From contig JABIFX010000084.1 of NCBI GenBank assembly GCA_018650445.1, positions 17,774-81,773 on the forward strand: a DNA stretch of 64,000 nt, read 5' to 3'. The position numbers were made by a program, and so were the translations under genes. Source of the stretch: Fidelibacterota bacterium (GTDB lineage: Bacteria; Fidelibacterota; UBA8477; JABMPR01). The notes beneath the pieces are model-generated. The model was not told the DNA's origin and searched no databases. It worked only from the letters and a program-made list of their open reading frames with translations. Shown in pieces: positions 1 through 8,433 of the stretch (position 1 is the stretch's first letter; every line of letters begins with the position of its first letter).

Positions 1-334
1 GACCGGCATAAGTAAATTCAGCAGAAGGTGTGAAAGTCAACTCGACATCCAGGGTATCATCACCTGAAAGCGTATAGACGCCGTGGGGTTGTAATGCATA
101 AACAGAACTATCCTGGATCAGCGTCAACTCCCCATTGAGCTGGCCTTCCCCGGAATTGATAATCTGAATTTGTCGGATTTGGGGGGAGCCGACGGTTATG
201 GTAGAGAAATCAATATCGGCAGTCTCTACTTCCATTTGCGGCAATAAGACTTCGGGTTCCCCCATATCGCTACAACTTCCCAGGATCATCAGGAGCGACA
301 TGGCTCCAATAAGAATTCGTGATAAATTATTCAT
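1..334 (-). CDS. Lipoprotein with Ig-like (HYDIN/choice-of-anchor D type) repeat, 5' part only
   Basis: The reading frame starts at an ATG at 334 and runs off the left edge of the window, so only about 111 residues are visible. The N-terminus is a short basic and hydrophobic signal ending in a lipobox (LGSC at residues 18-21), so it should be a lipid-anchored envelope protein. After the Cys come acidic and polar residues and then a stretch with the pattern IDFSTITVGSP..IQIINSGEG, which is typical of the Ig-like domains of the ASPM-SPD-2-Hydin / choice-of-anchor D type. These domains mediate cell-surface protein contacts in other families. No catalytic motif is visible and the C-terminus is missing, so the specific role is unknown. 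It is divergent from the copper ATPase gene. Confidence 0.7.
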   Translation of the reverse strand, partial: MNNLSRILIGAMSLLMILGSCSDMGEPEVLLPQMEVETADIDFSTITVGSPQIRQIQIINSGEGQLNGELTLIQDSSVYALQPHGVYTLSGDDTLDVELTFTPSAEFTYAG

Positions 335-516
335 CCCAAGATATAATTGTTTCTTGCCCCTTCATCAAGAACTAACATGACTATTTTTGTCATCTTACAG
401 ATTCAATAGCGTGTGGAAATCTGAATGTGTATCACAAGCCATAAGTGAGGATATGAATTATTTAGTTCATATCAGGTGAATTCTATACCTATTTTAGCAC
501 CAGGATACTAAATCAG

Positions 517-2760
517 ATGAAAGAAAAGATGTCAGAATCCAAAGCAGAAATTTCCACCTCCCAGCACAACTACCAATTTGATGTTGAAGGCATGAGTTGT
601 GCGGCCTGTGTATCCAATGTTGAATCAGCTATTAAGAAATTGCCTGGTGTCCAGGAAGTTTCGGTTAATCTTGCCACCGAATCAGCCACTGTGACTTCTC
701 AAGAGTCCATTCCCATAAAGAAGTTCACCAAAGCAGTATCAAAAATGGGGTATAAATTGGAACCCCAGGGCTCATCCTCTCTTGTTCATCGGCAGCAACG
801 CACTATTGCAACCTGGAAACGACTGCTCCTTATACAAGCCATCTTTGGAATTCCATTACTGATCTATGCCATGCTGGAAATGATGCTGGATGTGCGCTTG
901 CTTTCAGATCAATTAAATATTCTGGTGCAGTTGGTGTTGGCCACCATCCTCGTGATCAGCGGATTTGGATATTATCAACGCGGATTCAAGCATTTACTTC
1001 TGCGTGTACCCAATATGGATTCGCTGGTCGCCCTGGGAACGGGTTCGGCGTACACTTATTCATTGATTTCTGTGCTTAATATTCAATTGGGATGGGGGCT
1101 GAGTGGTTTTGAAACCCTCTATTTTGAAGCGGCAGGGACCATTCTGCTATTTATTACCTTCGGGAAATGGCTGGAATCCATGGCCAGAGGAAAAACAACT
1201 GAAGCTCTGACAGGACTCATGGAGCAGATGCCGACCGAAGCTGAGGTAAAAAGGGAGGGCACCTGGATTACGCTTGCGCTCAGTGAAATAAAAAGTGGAG
1301 ATGTAATCAGAGTCAATCCCCATTCAAAGATACCCGTTGATGGGATTGTCATCGAGGGTTCCAGCAATGTGGATGAATCAGCAATCAGCGGTGAATCACT
1401 CCCTGTTGAAAAGCTCAGAGGGAGTCAAGTGATTGGCGCTAGTTTGAATCTGCAGAGCGGTATGATTATCCAAGCTGAAAAAGTTGGACGTGATTCAATG
1501 TTCGGACAAATAATTGATCTGGTGGAAAAAGCCCAGATGCGCAAGCCCAAGATTCAAAAATTGGTTGATAAAATCGCCTCCATATTTGTCCCGGTTGTAT
1601 TGAGTCTGGCTGTCCTCAGTGGCATCACCTGGTTCGCCCTGGGATTCGGGTTGACCTTTGCCATCAATGTTATGATTTCCGTCTTGATTATTGCCTGTCC
1701 CTGTGCTCTGGGACTGGCCACACCTACCGCCCTTGTGGTTGGAAGTGGAATTGCCGCGAAAGGCGGTATCCTGATCAAATCAGCTGATGCATTCCAATTG
1801 TTGAGCAAAGTAGATATGATGGTATTTGATAAAACAGGCACCATCACCGAATCAAAGCCTCAGCTGATCGCAAATTATCCCGAGGATGATGTGAACTATC
1901 TGGCTATTGCCATGGGGCTTGAGCAATTCAGTCAACATCCCCTGGCTCAGACCCTTATGGACTATGGAACTGCGAAATCCATTCAAATTATTGACATGTC
2001 AGATGTAAAAGAGGAAGCGGGTCGAGGGCTGGAAGGACTGAATAATGGTTCCCTGTATCGTGTTCGCAAAATTGACTCAGCTGATATTCTCCCTCTAGAC
2101 TTTTCGGATACTTTAAAACAATATGATGCAAAGGGATATATAGTTTCAGGTGTCTTTTCAGGGGACTCAATCATAGGGTTGATGGCTTTTTCAGATACCA
2201 TTAAGCCGGAAAGTTCAGCAGTTATTAAAGCTCTTACCAAAAAAGGTGTCCAGACTTTCCTCCTTACTGGAGATAAAGAAGAAGCTGCCAGTCATGTTGC
2301 CCGGGAAATCGGAATCGAAAAGTATAGATCAGAAGTCCTTCCGGCTGAAAAACATGACCACATAAATACTCTGAAAGCTGGGGCAAAGATTGTTGGGATG
2401 CTAGGCGATGGTATCAATGACGCACCTGCACTGGTTGCAGCTGATATTGGTCTATCCTTTGGTGGGGGAACCGATATTGCAGTAAACGCCGCAGATATCA
2501 TTTTTATGAACAACTCTTTGAATAATCTTGTGTTTGGACACCGAATCGCCCAGGCGACCATTTCAAAAATTCACCAGAACCTGTTCTGGGCTTTCATATA
2601 CAATCTGGCGGGGATCCCAATTGCCATGGGTCTCCTCTACCCCTTTACGGGGACACTTCTCAATCCCATGTTCGCTGGAATGGCCATGGCCTTCTCATCA
2701 GTGTCCGTGGTAACCAATACATTGCTGCTACGAAGCAAAAAGTATTTCCGAGAGATATAA
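517..2760 (+). CDS. copA: Copper-translocating P1B-type ATPase
   Basis: Inner-membrane pump that exports Cu(I) from the cytoplasm using ATP. Seen in the 747-residue product: one N-terminal heavy-metal-associated domain with the metal site GMSCAAC (Cys28 and Cys31), the transmembrane CPC motif (394-396) that defines Cu+/Ag+ pumps, an SGES actuator loop (291-294), the phosphorylation motif DKTGT with Asp438, the HP dipeptide of P1B pumps (474-475) and the hinge motif GDGINDAP (630-637). About eight hydrophobic segments flank these. The length is normal for CopA with a single metal-binding domain. The ATG at 517 has AGGA eleven bases upstream; an internal ATG at 529 is an alternative start. A strong terminator follows. 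No copper chaperone or CueR/CsoR regulator is adjacent. Confidence 0.95.
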   Translation: MKEKMSESKAEISTSQHNYQFDVEGMSCAACVSNVESAIKKLPGVQEVSVNLATESATVTSQESIPIKKFTKAVSKMGYKLEPQGSSSLVHRQQRTIATWKRLLLIQAIFGIPLLIYAMLEMMLDVRLLSDQLNILVQLVLATILVISGFGYYQRGFKHLLLRVPNMDSLVALGTGSAYTYSLISVLNIQLGWGLSGFETLYFEAAGTILLFITFGKWLESMARGKTTEALTGLMEQMPTEAEVKREGTWITLALSEIKSGDVIRVNPHSKIPVDGIVIEGSSNVDESAISGESLPVEKLRGSQVIGASLNLQSGMIIQAEKVGRDSMFGQIIDLVEKAQMRKPKIQKLVDKIASIFVPVVLSLAVLSGITWFALGFGLTFAINVMISVLIIACPCALGLATPTALVVGSGIAAKGGILIKSADAFQLLSKVDMMVFDKTGTITESKPQLIANYPEDDVNYLAIAMGLEQFSQHPLAQTLMDYGTAKSIQIIDMSDVKEEAGRGLEGLNNGSLYRVRKIDSADILPLDFSDTLKQYDAKGYIVSGVFSGDSIIGLMAFSDTIKPESSAVIKALTKKGVQTFLLTGDKEEAASHVAREIGIEKYRSEVLPAEKHDHINTLKAGAKIVGMLGDGINDAPALVAADIGLSFGGGTDIAVNAADIIFMNNSLNNLVFGHRIAQATISKIHQNLFWAFIYNLAGIPIAMGLLYPFTGTLLNPMFAGMAMAFSSVSVVTNTLLLRSKKYFREI

Positions 2761-2787
2761 AAAAAGGGTCCATTCGGACCCTTTTTA
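2761..2787. terminator. Bidirectional rho-independent terminator
   Basis: A run of A, then GGGTCC, the loop ATTC, GGACCC and a run of T form a perfect hairpin flanked by A and T tracts. It can therefore stop transcription of the copper ATPase gene from the left and of the DUF3467 gene from the right. Confidence 0.9.
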
Positions 2788-2806
2788 AAGTATTACTAGT
2801 CCAGGA

Positions 2807-3124
2807 CTAGTTGGGCATGTTCCCTGTTTTTGGGGGCATTCCTGGAAAAGCCATGGGATCAGGCATTCGAATCTCACCATGTTCAGTTTCATATTTTGTA
2901 ATGTTCTGCTCCAAGGCGCGCAGTAACGCTTTGGTATGACTTGGAGTCATAATAATGCGTGACTGAACATTGGCCTTTGGGGAACCTGGCATGACTCGGA
3001 CAAAATCCATAACAAACTCAGCAGCGGAATGGGTAATGATAGCTAGGTTGGCATATTCTCCATCAGCTACTTTTTCATTCACTTGAATTTGAATCTGTTG
3101 TGCTGGCTTGTTCTTGGCTTCCAT
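2807..3124 (-). CDS. DUF3467 family protein
   Basis: A small cytosolic protein of 105 residues without signal peptide or membrane segment. It matches my memory of the DUF3467 family: an N-terminal IQIQVNEKVADGEYANLAIITHS block, the segment FVMDFVRVMPGSPKANVQSRIIMTP, and a helical stretch with ALEQNI.KYE before a Pro/Met-rich tail. The family is widespread, especially in Bacteroidota and relatives, and has no established function. It lies 30 bases downstream of the zinc-ribbon gene on the same strand and probably shares its transcript, ending at the shared terminator. Confidence 0.85.
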   Translation of the reverse strand: MEAKNKPAQQIQIQVNEKVADGEYANLAIITHSAAEFVMDFVRVMPGSPKANVQSRIIMTPSHTKALLRALEQNITKYETEHGEIRMPDPMAFPGMPPKTGNMPN

Positions 3125-3154
3125 AAACGATCCTTCCCAGTGTGAGGCTCTGGC

Positions 3155-3496
3155 TTATGACTGCCAGGGCTTGTTTCTGGAAAGATTGGGATTGTCTTCG
3201 CCCCATTCTTCCTCAGTATGATCAGGGTCTTTATCCCAATCAATCTCAGCTGCCTGAGTATCAGGTAAATCTTGATCATCAAAACCGGATTCTTCAAATC
3301 TTAGGTACTCATCACCGTAAACCGATTCATCAAAAAAATCGATATCCTGGACGATTTCTGAGACCATCAGGAATTCTAGAAAATCCATGTATTTTTTATT
3401 TTTTAGATTTGTCGCGCAGTGTGGACAGATGAGAGATTTAGCTAATTTCTCTTCTGAAAGTTCCTCGCCACAATTCGGGCATACAATATCTTCCAT
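3155..3496 (-). CDS. Small zinc-ribbon protein with acidic tail
   Basis: The product is 113 residues. I chose the ATG at 3496 because GGGTGAGGG lies just upstream and the translated sequence then opens directly with the metal site; upstream codons in the same frame look non-coding. Residues 1-40 hold two CxxC knuckles (CPNCG and CPHCA) that should bind one zinc ion. A short hydrophobic and acidic helix follows, and the last 50 residues are very rich in Asp and Glu. There is no signal peptide. The role is unknown; such proteins often contact nucleic acids or other proteins. It is divergent from the DksA-like gene and upstream of the DUF3467 gene. Confidence 0.75.
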   Translation of the reverse strand: MEDIVCPNCGEELSEEKLAKSLICPHCATNLKNKKYMDFLEFLMVSEIVQDIDFFDESVYGDEYLRFEESGFDDQDLPDTQAAEIDWDKDPDHTEEEWGEDNPNLSRNKPWQS

Positions 3497-3663
3497 TATA
3501 CCCTCACCCTTAATAATATGGTTAATTGTCTGTTCATAAAAGCGCGCAAATGTAGTCGGCCACATAGGGGGTGCCAAGAGGTTTTTAAAAGGGCTAAATT
3601 TCCTAGGATAATCATAGTTAGACGATATATTGCAACAATCGAAGCAATATTTGAAGGGTAAAA

Positions 3664-4059
3664 ATGGCAGTTAAAAAGTACAACAAAACCACACTAAAGA
3701 AGTTCAGAGAACTACTTATGGGTGAGCGCAATCGTATCGCTGAGGATCTTGATTACCAGAAAAGCGAACTCAACAAAACGATTACTGAAGGCGCCGGTGA
3801 ATTATCTTCTGCCACTTATCACATGGCTGATGTTGGGACTGACATGGCTGAAAGAGAAAAGACCAGCTTGTTCGCCCATCGCCAGGCCAAGTACTTAAGT
3901 GATGTTGATGAAGCTCTCGTTCGTGTCGATGAAGAGACCTACGGGGTGTGTATCATTTGTGGGGATTTGATCGAAGAAGGTCGTTTAATGGCTGCTCCAA
4001 TCGCTAAGTATCATGTTTCCTGCAAAGAGACTCAGAATCAACGCAACCACAATCAGTAA
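3664..4059 (+). CDS. DksA/TraR-type zinc-finger protein
   Basis: A 131-residue protein of the DksA/TraR family, whose members bind the RNA polymerase secondary channel and modulate promoter response to ppGpp. An N-terminal helical region carries the family signature around GTDMAEREKTSL, where DksA has its coiled-coil acidic tip, and a linker EETYGVC leads into the zinc finger. The metal site reads C-x2-C-x17-H-x2-C, so the third ligand is His instead of the usual Cys. The start is preceded by GAAGGGTAAAA. The gene is monocistronic between a divergent and a convergent neighbour. It could be the housekeeping DksA equivalent of this organism or a shorter family member; the sequence alone does not decide. 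Confidence 0.88.
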   Translation: MAVKKYNKTTLKKFRELLMGERNRIAEDLDYQKSELNKTITEGAGELSSATYHMADVGTDMAEREKTSLFAHRQAKYLSDVDEALVRVDEETYGVCIICGDLIEEGRLMAAPIAKYHVSCKETQNQRNHNQ

Positions 4060-4076
4060 GTGCGCTAAATCACTCC

Positions 4077-4565
4077 CTACTCCATCTCTAACAGAGCAAT
4101 AAGATTTAAAATATTTTTTTCGTAGAAGCCACTCTCGCTCTGAGAGTAGATGACATTTAAGTCTGACCTCTCATCACCAAACCCAATTTTCAGAGAAACA
4201 TCCAGTTGCTTGATCAATTCGATGAGACGATCACCAGGTGCCGGCTCCAACTGAAGCAAGATATCTGGATTAAAGGCCACAATGTTATTTTGGATACCAA
4301 TCCGATCCTCTAATCGTGGATCATAATTCATATTAAAATATTGATGTTGAATGTTGAGCGACTGTTCCTCGCTGGCATCTGGTACCAATAGCAAGTAGTC
4401 GAACTTTTCAGGTAGATTGTACATGCGCTGGAGTGCATATCGAGCAATTCTGAGCCAGGTTACTTCCTGGGGATAAATAATTGCAATTCGCTGAATATTC
4501 TGAAATCTATCCTGAAAACTATACGGGATTTCTGCTGGTGCTGGTTTTGATTTAAATAGTCTCAT
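4077..4565 (-). CDS. Uncharacterised 162-residue cytosolic protein
   Basis: I do not recognise a specific family with confidence. The protein has no signal peptide or membrane helix. It contains a Rossmann-like opening (RIAIIYPQEVTWLRIARYALQRM spans about residues 26-48) and later segments NPDILLQLEP and LKIGFGDERSDLNVIY. This order of blocks resembles the small Bacteroidota family DUF6913 and, distantly, the first half of GT-B glycosyltransferases of the heptosyltransferase kind, but the length is about half of those enzymes. It is convergent with the DksA-like gene, separated by only 17 bases, and appears monocistronic. Confidence 0.65.
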   Translation of the reverse strand: MRLFKSKPAPAEIPYSFQDRFQNIQRIAIIYPQEVTWLRIARYALQRMYNLPEKFDYLLLVPDASEEQSLNIQHQYFNMNYDPRLEDRIGIQNNIVAFNPDILLQLEPAPGDRLIELIKQLDVSLKIGFGDERSDLNVIYSQSESGFYEKNILNLIALLEME

Positions 4566-4662
4566 GAGGTCAATGATTTAACTGAAATCCCCTTCAGAAT
4601 CAATGGCCTATTTTTTAATTACAGTCCCTCACTGAAAAATCATTGCTTCGTCTTGAAGAAAA

Positions 4663-6801
4663 ATGAATTTATGCACCATGTTTCGAATCCTCCTTTTTAC
4701 TCTGCTAATGAGTTCTCTGCTTTCAGGTCAGAGTTATCATTGGCCCATTCGGGCTTCAAGAAGTTTATCTGCTACCTTTTCAGAATATCGATCGGGTCAC
4801 CTTCATGCGGGTATCGATATCAAAACCTGGGGAGAAATGGAAGTCCCCTGTTTGGCTATTGGAGATGGATACATTGAGCACATAGCAATTGGGTATAATG
4901 GCTATGGCAAGGGGGTATGGCTGAGACTAAATGATGGAAATGTAGCTGTTTATGGACACCTCGAGCAATTTAATCCTGTCATTGAATCCTTGATCCGCGC
5001 TGAGCAATTTCAGCGTGACAGATATTCAATGCGTCTTGAATTCGCTCCCTATGAGCATCCGGTCAAGGCTGGTGCGGTCATCGGCTATAGCGGCACATCT
5101 GGAACTGAGCACCCTCACTTACATTTTGAAATAAGGGACAGCTTGCGACAAGTCCACAATCCCCAGCTATTTTATCCGGGTATTAAGGATGTGATAGCGC
5201 CCATCTTTGATGAAATCCTACTGATTCCCATGGGTATGGACAGTCAGATAAATGGTAGCCGTTTCCCAGTTGTTTTTGACATGCAGGCTGAAGTTAAAAC
5301 CGTTTCCACCACGGGACCTTTTCAAGTCGCCATAAACACCCATGATCGCGCCAATGGCACGTACAATAAATACAACATTTATAGTGCCCGGGTTGCGGTA
5401 AATGACTCCTTGGTGTTTGCGAGAGAATTTGATCACGTCGCCAGGCGGCTGACCGATGATGTGGATAAGGTATATCCAGGCATTAAGGGCAAACGAGGCT
5501 GGCGATTCATGTCCATGTTTAATAATAATTTGAACGAAGCAGCCCCATTTGCACCTGAAACTTTGAGTGGGGAAATTTCTCCGGCGGGTCTATCCCATTT
5601 GCATGTCGAAGTGAGTGATCTGGTTGGAAATCAAGTGGTGAAGGGTCTCATCTTCCATGAAACAGCCCCTGCAAGCTGGGATCTAAAACTTGAGGGTGAA
5701 AAATATATCATCACGCGTCATTTCCCTGACAAAGGTTATGAAAACATTCAATTCTACACTGGCAATAATTTATACATCCCCGTTGCTGAGACGCTCTACC
5801 GCATGAACTCCACTACCTGGGTGTTGGGGGAGAAAAATTTTAGCTCTGGGGTCAGAGCTCTGGGGTCTGCAGGTAGCAAAATAAAATGGATCATCCCTCC
5901 ACAAAATCAGGGAATCTGGGACCTGACTCCTAGTTGGAGAAGGAAGGGTAATGGCTTTGTGCTTAAGATTGAGAGCAGTGATCCGCTTGTCTTCCCTATA
6001 GCCTATTCTCTTACTGGCAATCAACTGCTATTTTCAGGCGAATTGATTCAAACAAGTCCCACGACGGTGGAGTCAGATATTATTCCTCTCAACCGTGGTG
6101 CTCAAGCCGAAATCGTTAATTTACTTATCGGGAAGATGATGCTTACCTCTCTCCCGCTAGACCCCATGCACCTTCTGGCTGAAGGGCAGAGTAATAGGTT
6201 GAATCTTGAGATGATTGATGTCGAATTATCAGTGGAAAATTCCGGTAGCTCTGAACTTTATGTGAAAATTGATACTGTCTTGGGATTAATAGATAAGCAA
6301 CCACTCATTGGTATATCTGTGGATGTTTTGAGCACTCCTCAAAGCAACTTTTCTGGGCAACTACGATTTAAAAACAATAGGCAGGGTTCTAACTTAGCCA
6401 TTTTCTCACCAGGCAAGAAGGAAACCTGGGAACGTCAAATCTCTGCCGACTCGACAAACCAGTTTGAGATGGATATTTTCGAAGGCGGTTCTTTCTTTCT
6501 ATTCGAGGATAGCGAAGCCCCGACGATCGCTCCCCAAAAGTCGTTCTCAAGAGTGCGTCGTGGCGAACGGTTAGTATTTACCATTAAAGACAATACGGGA
6601 ATAGTCTCCTACCCCAGAAATGGTATTAGAGCAACATTGGATGGTTCGCTCTTTTTTCCGGATTATAATCCGCTCAGACATGAGTTGTCCTTTCAGATTC
6701 CCACCAGATTGGGATCTGGCCAACACATTTTTGAATTTTCCATTGGGGATGAATCTGGGAATATGAGTGACTTTAAGCATACCTTCTCTGTGAAGTCCTG
6801 A
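4663..6801 (+). CDS. Secreted M23 (LytM-type) peptidase with large C-terminal region
   Basis: A 712-residue envelope protein with a signal peptide (about residues 1-22) followed at once by a peptidase family M23 domain. All metal-site motifs are present: HAGID (His48, Asp52), YGH (97-99) and HPHLHF (His152, His154). It should therefore be an active zinc endopeptidase that cuts peptidoglycan cross-links, not a degenerate EnvC/NlpD-type activator. The remaining 540 residues look like beta-rich, Ig-like modules without further catalytic motifs and probably serve binding or anchoring. The ATG at 4663 has GAAG close upstream; the ATG at 4678 would give a shorter signal peptide. The stop is one base from the rhomboid start, which suggests co-transcription. 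Confidence 0.9.
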   Translation: MNLCTMFRILLFTLLMSSLLSGQSYHWPIRASRSLSATFSEYRSGHLHAGIDIKTWGEMEVPCLAIGDGYIEHIAIGYNGYGKGVWLRLNDGNVAVYGHLEQFNPVIESLIRAEQFQRDRYSMRLEFAPYEHPVKAGAVIGYSGTSGTEHPHLHFEIRDSLRQVHNPQLFYPGIKDVIAPIFDEILLIPMGMDSQINGSRFPVVFDMQAEVKTVSTTGPFQVAINTHDRANGTYNKYNIYSARVAVNDSLVFAREFDHVARRLTDDVDKVYPGIKGKRGWRFMSMFNNNLNEAAPFAPETLSGEISPAGLSHLHVEVSDLVGNQVVKGLIFHETAPASWDLKLEGEKYIITRHFPDKGYENIQFYTGNNLYIPVAETLYRMNSTTWVLGEKNFSSGVRALGSAGSKIKWIIPPQNQGIWDLTPSWRRKGNGFVLKIESSDPLVFPIAYSLTGNQLLFSGELIQTSPTTVESDIIPLNRGAQAEIVNLLIGKMMLTSLPLDPMHLLAEGQSNRLNLEMIDVELSVENSGSSELYVKIDTVLGLIDKQPLIGISVDVLSTPQSNFSGQLRFKNNRQGSNLAIFSPGKKETWERQISADSTNQFEMDIFEGGSFFLFEDSEAPTIAPQKSFSRVRRGERLVFTIKDNTGIVSYPRNGIRATLDGSLFFPDYNPLRHELSFQIPTRLGSGQHIFEFSIGDESGNMSDFKHTFSVKS

Positions 6802-6802
6802 T

Positions 6803-7441
6803 ATGTTTATTCCCATCTCGGATACAAATCCAGCCTTACGTAAACCTTACATCACCTATGGTCTTATCATTGCCAACTTCGCATTCTACCTCCTCAGTTA
6901 TGTCTTTAGCTTTGAGTGGTTTGTTTTCTCCAAGGATTTGTTTCTGGCTCATCCAATTCAAGCCTTCCCCAGCCTCATCACTCATCAGTTTCTCCATGGG
7001 AGTTGGAGCCACCTGATTTTCAACATGCTCTTCCTTTACATCTTTGGTGACAATATGGAGGGTTCACTGGGTCGGAGATTTTTCCTGCTCTTTTATCTAA
7101 GTTGTGGGGCTGGTGCAGCCTTATTTGAAGTTTACTTTGATCCCTACTTTGGTGCTGATAGTCCAGGTCTGCTCATTGGAGCATCTGGCTCTATTTCCGG
7201 GGTACTGGCCAGCTATGCTCTACGATATCCCAAGGCTAAAATCCTAACATGGACCCTATTTGTACTCTTCTTGAAAATTCGGGCAGCCTGGTTCATCGGT
7301 ATCTGGATTGCTACACAATTTTTATTCGAAATACTGACACCTCAGGGTACAACCGCTTATATTGCACACATCGGCGGATTTGTTATTGGCCTGGTTATTT
7401 ACAGCATATACCACAAATATCGACTAAGCGGGAACTCATAA
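6803..7441 (+). CDS. Rhomboid family intramembrane serine protease
   Basis: A 212-residue polytopic membrane protease. Visible signatures are the first helix near 20-36, the L1-loop and helix-2 motif HGSWSHLIFNMLFLYIFG (65-82), the catalytic GASG motif with Ser128, and the catalytic His189 in AHIGG of the last helices. The serine/histidine dyad is complete, so it is likely active. Rhomboids cleave single-pass membrane proteins inside the bilayer; the substrate here is unknown. The gene is 1 base downstream of the M23 peptidase gene, and its stop overlaps the cdd start (TAATG), so all are probably on one transcript. Confidence 0.93.
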   Translation: MFIPISDTNPALRKPYITYGLIIANFAFYLLSYVFSFEWFVFSKDLFLAHPIQAFPSLITHQFLHGSWSHLIFNMLFLYIFGDNMEGSLGRRFFLLFYLSCGAGAALFEVYFDPYFGADSPGLLIGASGSISGVLASYALRYPKAKILTWTLFVLFLKIRAAWFIGIWIATQFLFEILTPQGTTAYIAHIGGFVIGLVIYSIYHKYRLSGNS

Positions 7442-7827
7442 TGCAAAGCAAACTTATAAAAGTCGCCCAGGACGCTCGCAGAAAAGCCTATGCGCCTTAT
7501 TCAAAATTTTATGTAGGGGCAGCGCTAGAAACCTCAAATGGGAAGATATATCCAGGATGCAACGTGGAAAATGCCAGCTACAGCCTGACAATTTGCGCTG
7601 AGCGCACCGCATTGTTTTCCGCCTTCGCTGCAGGTGAAAAAGATTTTACCCATCTGGTGGTCGCTACTGAAAATGGGGTCAGCCCCTGCGGCGCCTGTCG
7701 CCAGGTCATATGGGAATTATGTGGGGAAATTCCGATCACACTGGTCAATGAAACGGGAGTCTGTACAGAAACAAGCTCCTCCGAATTATTGCCCCAGGCT
7801 TTCGGTCAACAGGATCTAGGTTCGTAG
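7441..7827 (+). CDS. cdd: Cytidine deaminase
   Basis: Cytosolic enzyme that deaminates cytidine and deoxycytidine to (deoxy)uridine in pyrimidine salvage. The 128-residue product is the size of the tetrameric CDA class. It contains the start-to-substrate block AYAPYSKFYVGAAL, the catalytic CAERTA motif (Cys zinc ligand and Glu proton shuttle) and the second zinc motif PCGACRQ. The ATG at 7441 overlaps the rhomboid stop codon, which fixes the start; the open frame extends further upstream but only as a shadow of the rhomboid gene. It heads a salvage run with thymidine kinase and a nucleoside transporter. Confidence 0.95.
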   Translation: MQSKLIKVAQDARRKAYAPYSKFYVGAALETSNGKIYPGCNVENASYSLTICAERTALFSAFAAGEKDFTHLVVATENGVSPCGACRQVIWELCGEIPITLVNETGVCTETSSSELLPQAFGQQDLGS

Positions 7828-7866
7828 GACCTGATTCAATTTAAATATTCAGGAGATGATTAGGTT

Positions 7867-8430
7867 ATGGAGCATTTGACGCCCCATCACAGCGGTTGGA
7901 TTGAAGTAATTACAGGATCCATGTTTAGTGGTAAAACGGAAGAACTCATCAGAAGACTAAGACGGGCTCAGATTGCTCGTCAACATGTGGCTATCTTCAA
8001 GCCTGATATTGACAATCGCTTTAGCGAGGATCATATTGTTTCTCACAGCCAGCAACAATTAGAATCTACCAAAGTAAAGTCTGCTAAAGATATCTTACCA
8101 CTGGCAAAACACGTTCAGGTTGTTGGTATCGATGAGGCTCAATTCTTTGACGATGAAATTGTGGAAGTTTGCCGAATCCTGGCCAAACAGAAAAAACGTG
8201 TGATCGTGGCTGGTCTGGAAAAAGATTATATGGCCAAAGCATTTGGACCCATGCCCGAACTTATTATCGATGCAGAATACGTGACCAAGAATCTGGCAAT
8301 ATGTGTCATTTGCGGCAACCCCGCCGGGTTCACCCAACGATTAAGCAACACGGGTGACCAAATTCTAGTGGGTGAAGCTGAAGCTTATGAGGCAAGATGT
8401 CGTAACTGTTATGAACAACCAAAGGAATAG
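7867..8430 (+). CDS. tdk: Thymidine kinase
   Basis: Phosphorylates thymidine (and deoxyuridine) to the monophosphate using ATP. The 187-residue product shows the P-loop [10 protein letters not shown] near the N-terminus, the Walker B-like DEAQFFDD and the structural zinc site formed by CVICGN and CRNC in the lasso region, all typical of the type II (TK1-like) kinases. The ATG lies 8 bases after AGGAGATGATT. It is 39 bases downstream of cdd and 3 bases upstream of the transporter gene, consistent with a nucleoside uptake and salvage operon. Confidence 0.96.
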   Translation: MEHLTPHHSGWIEVITGSMFSGKTEELIRRLRRAQIARQHVAIFKPDIDNRFSEDHIVSHSQQQLESTKVKSAKDILPLAKHVQVVGIDEAQFFDDEIVEVCRILAKQKKRVIVAGLEKDYMAKAFGPMPELIIDAEYVTKNLAICVICGNPAGFTQRLSNTGDQILVGEAEAYEARCRNCYEQPKE

Positions 8431-8433
8431 ACC

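Noticed and set aside
2795-2811. ACTAGTCC-A-GGACTAGT inverted repeat at the 3' end of the DUF3467 gene
   Set aside because: A one-base spacer makes a poor hairpin and it lies partly in coding sequence; the adjacent hairpin at 2761-2787 explains termination.
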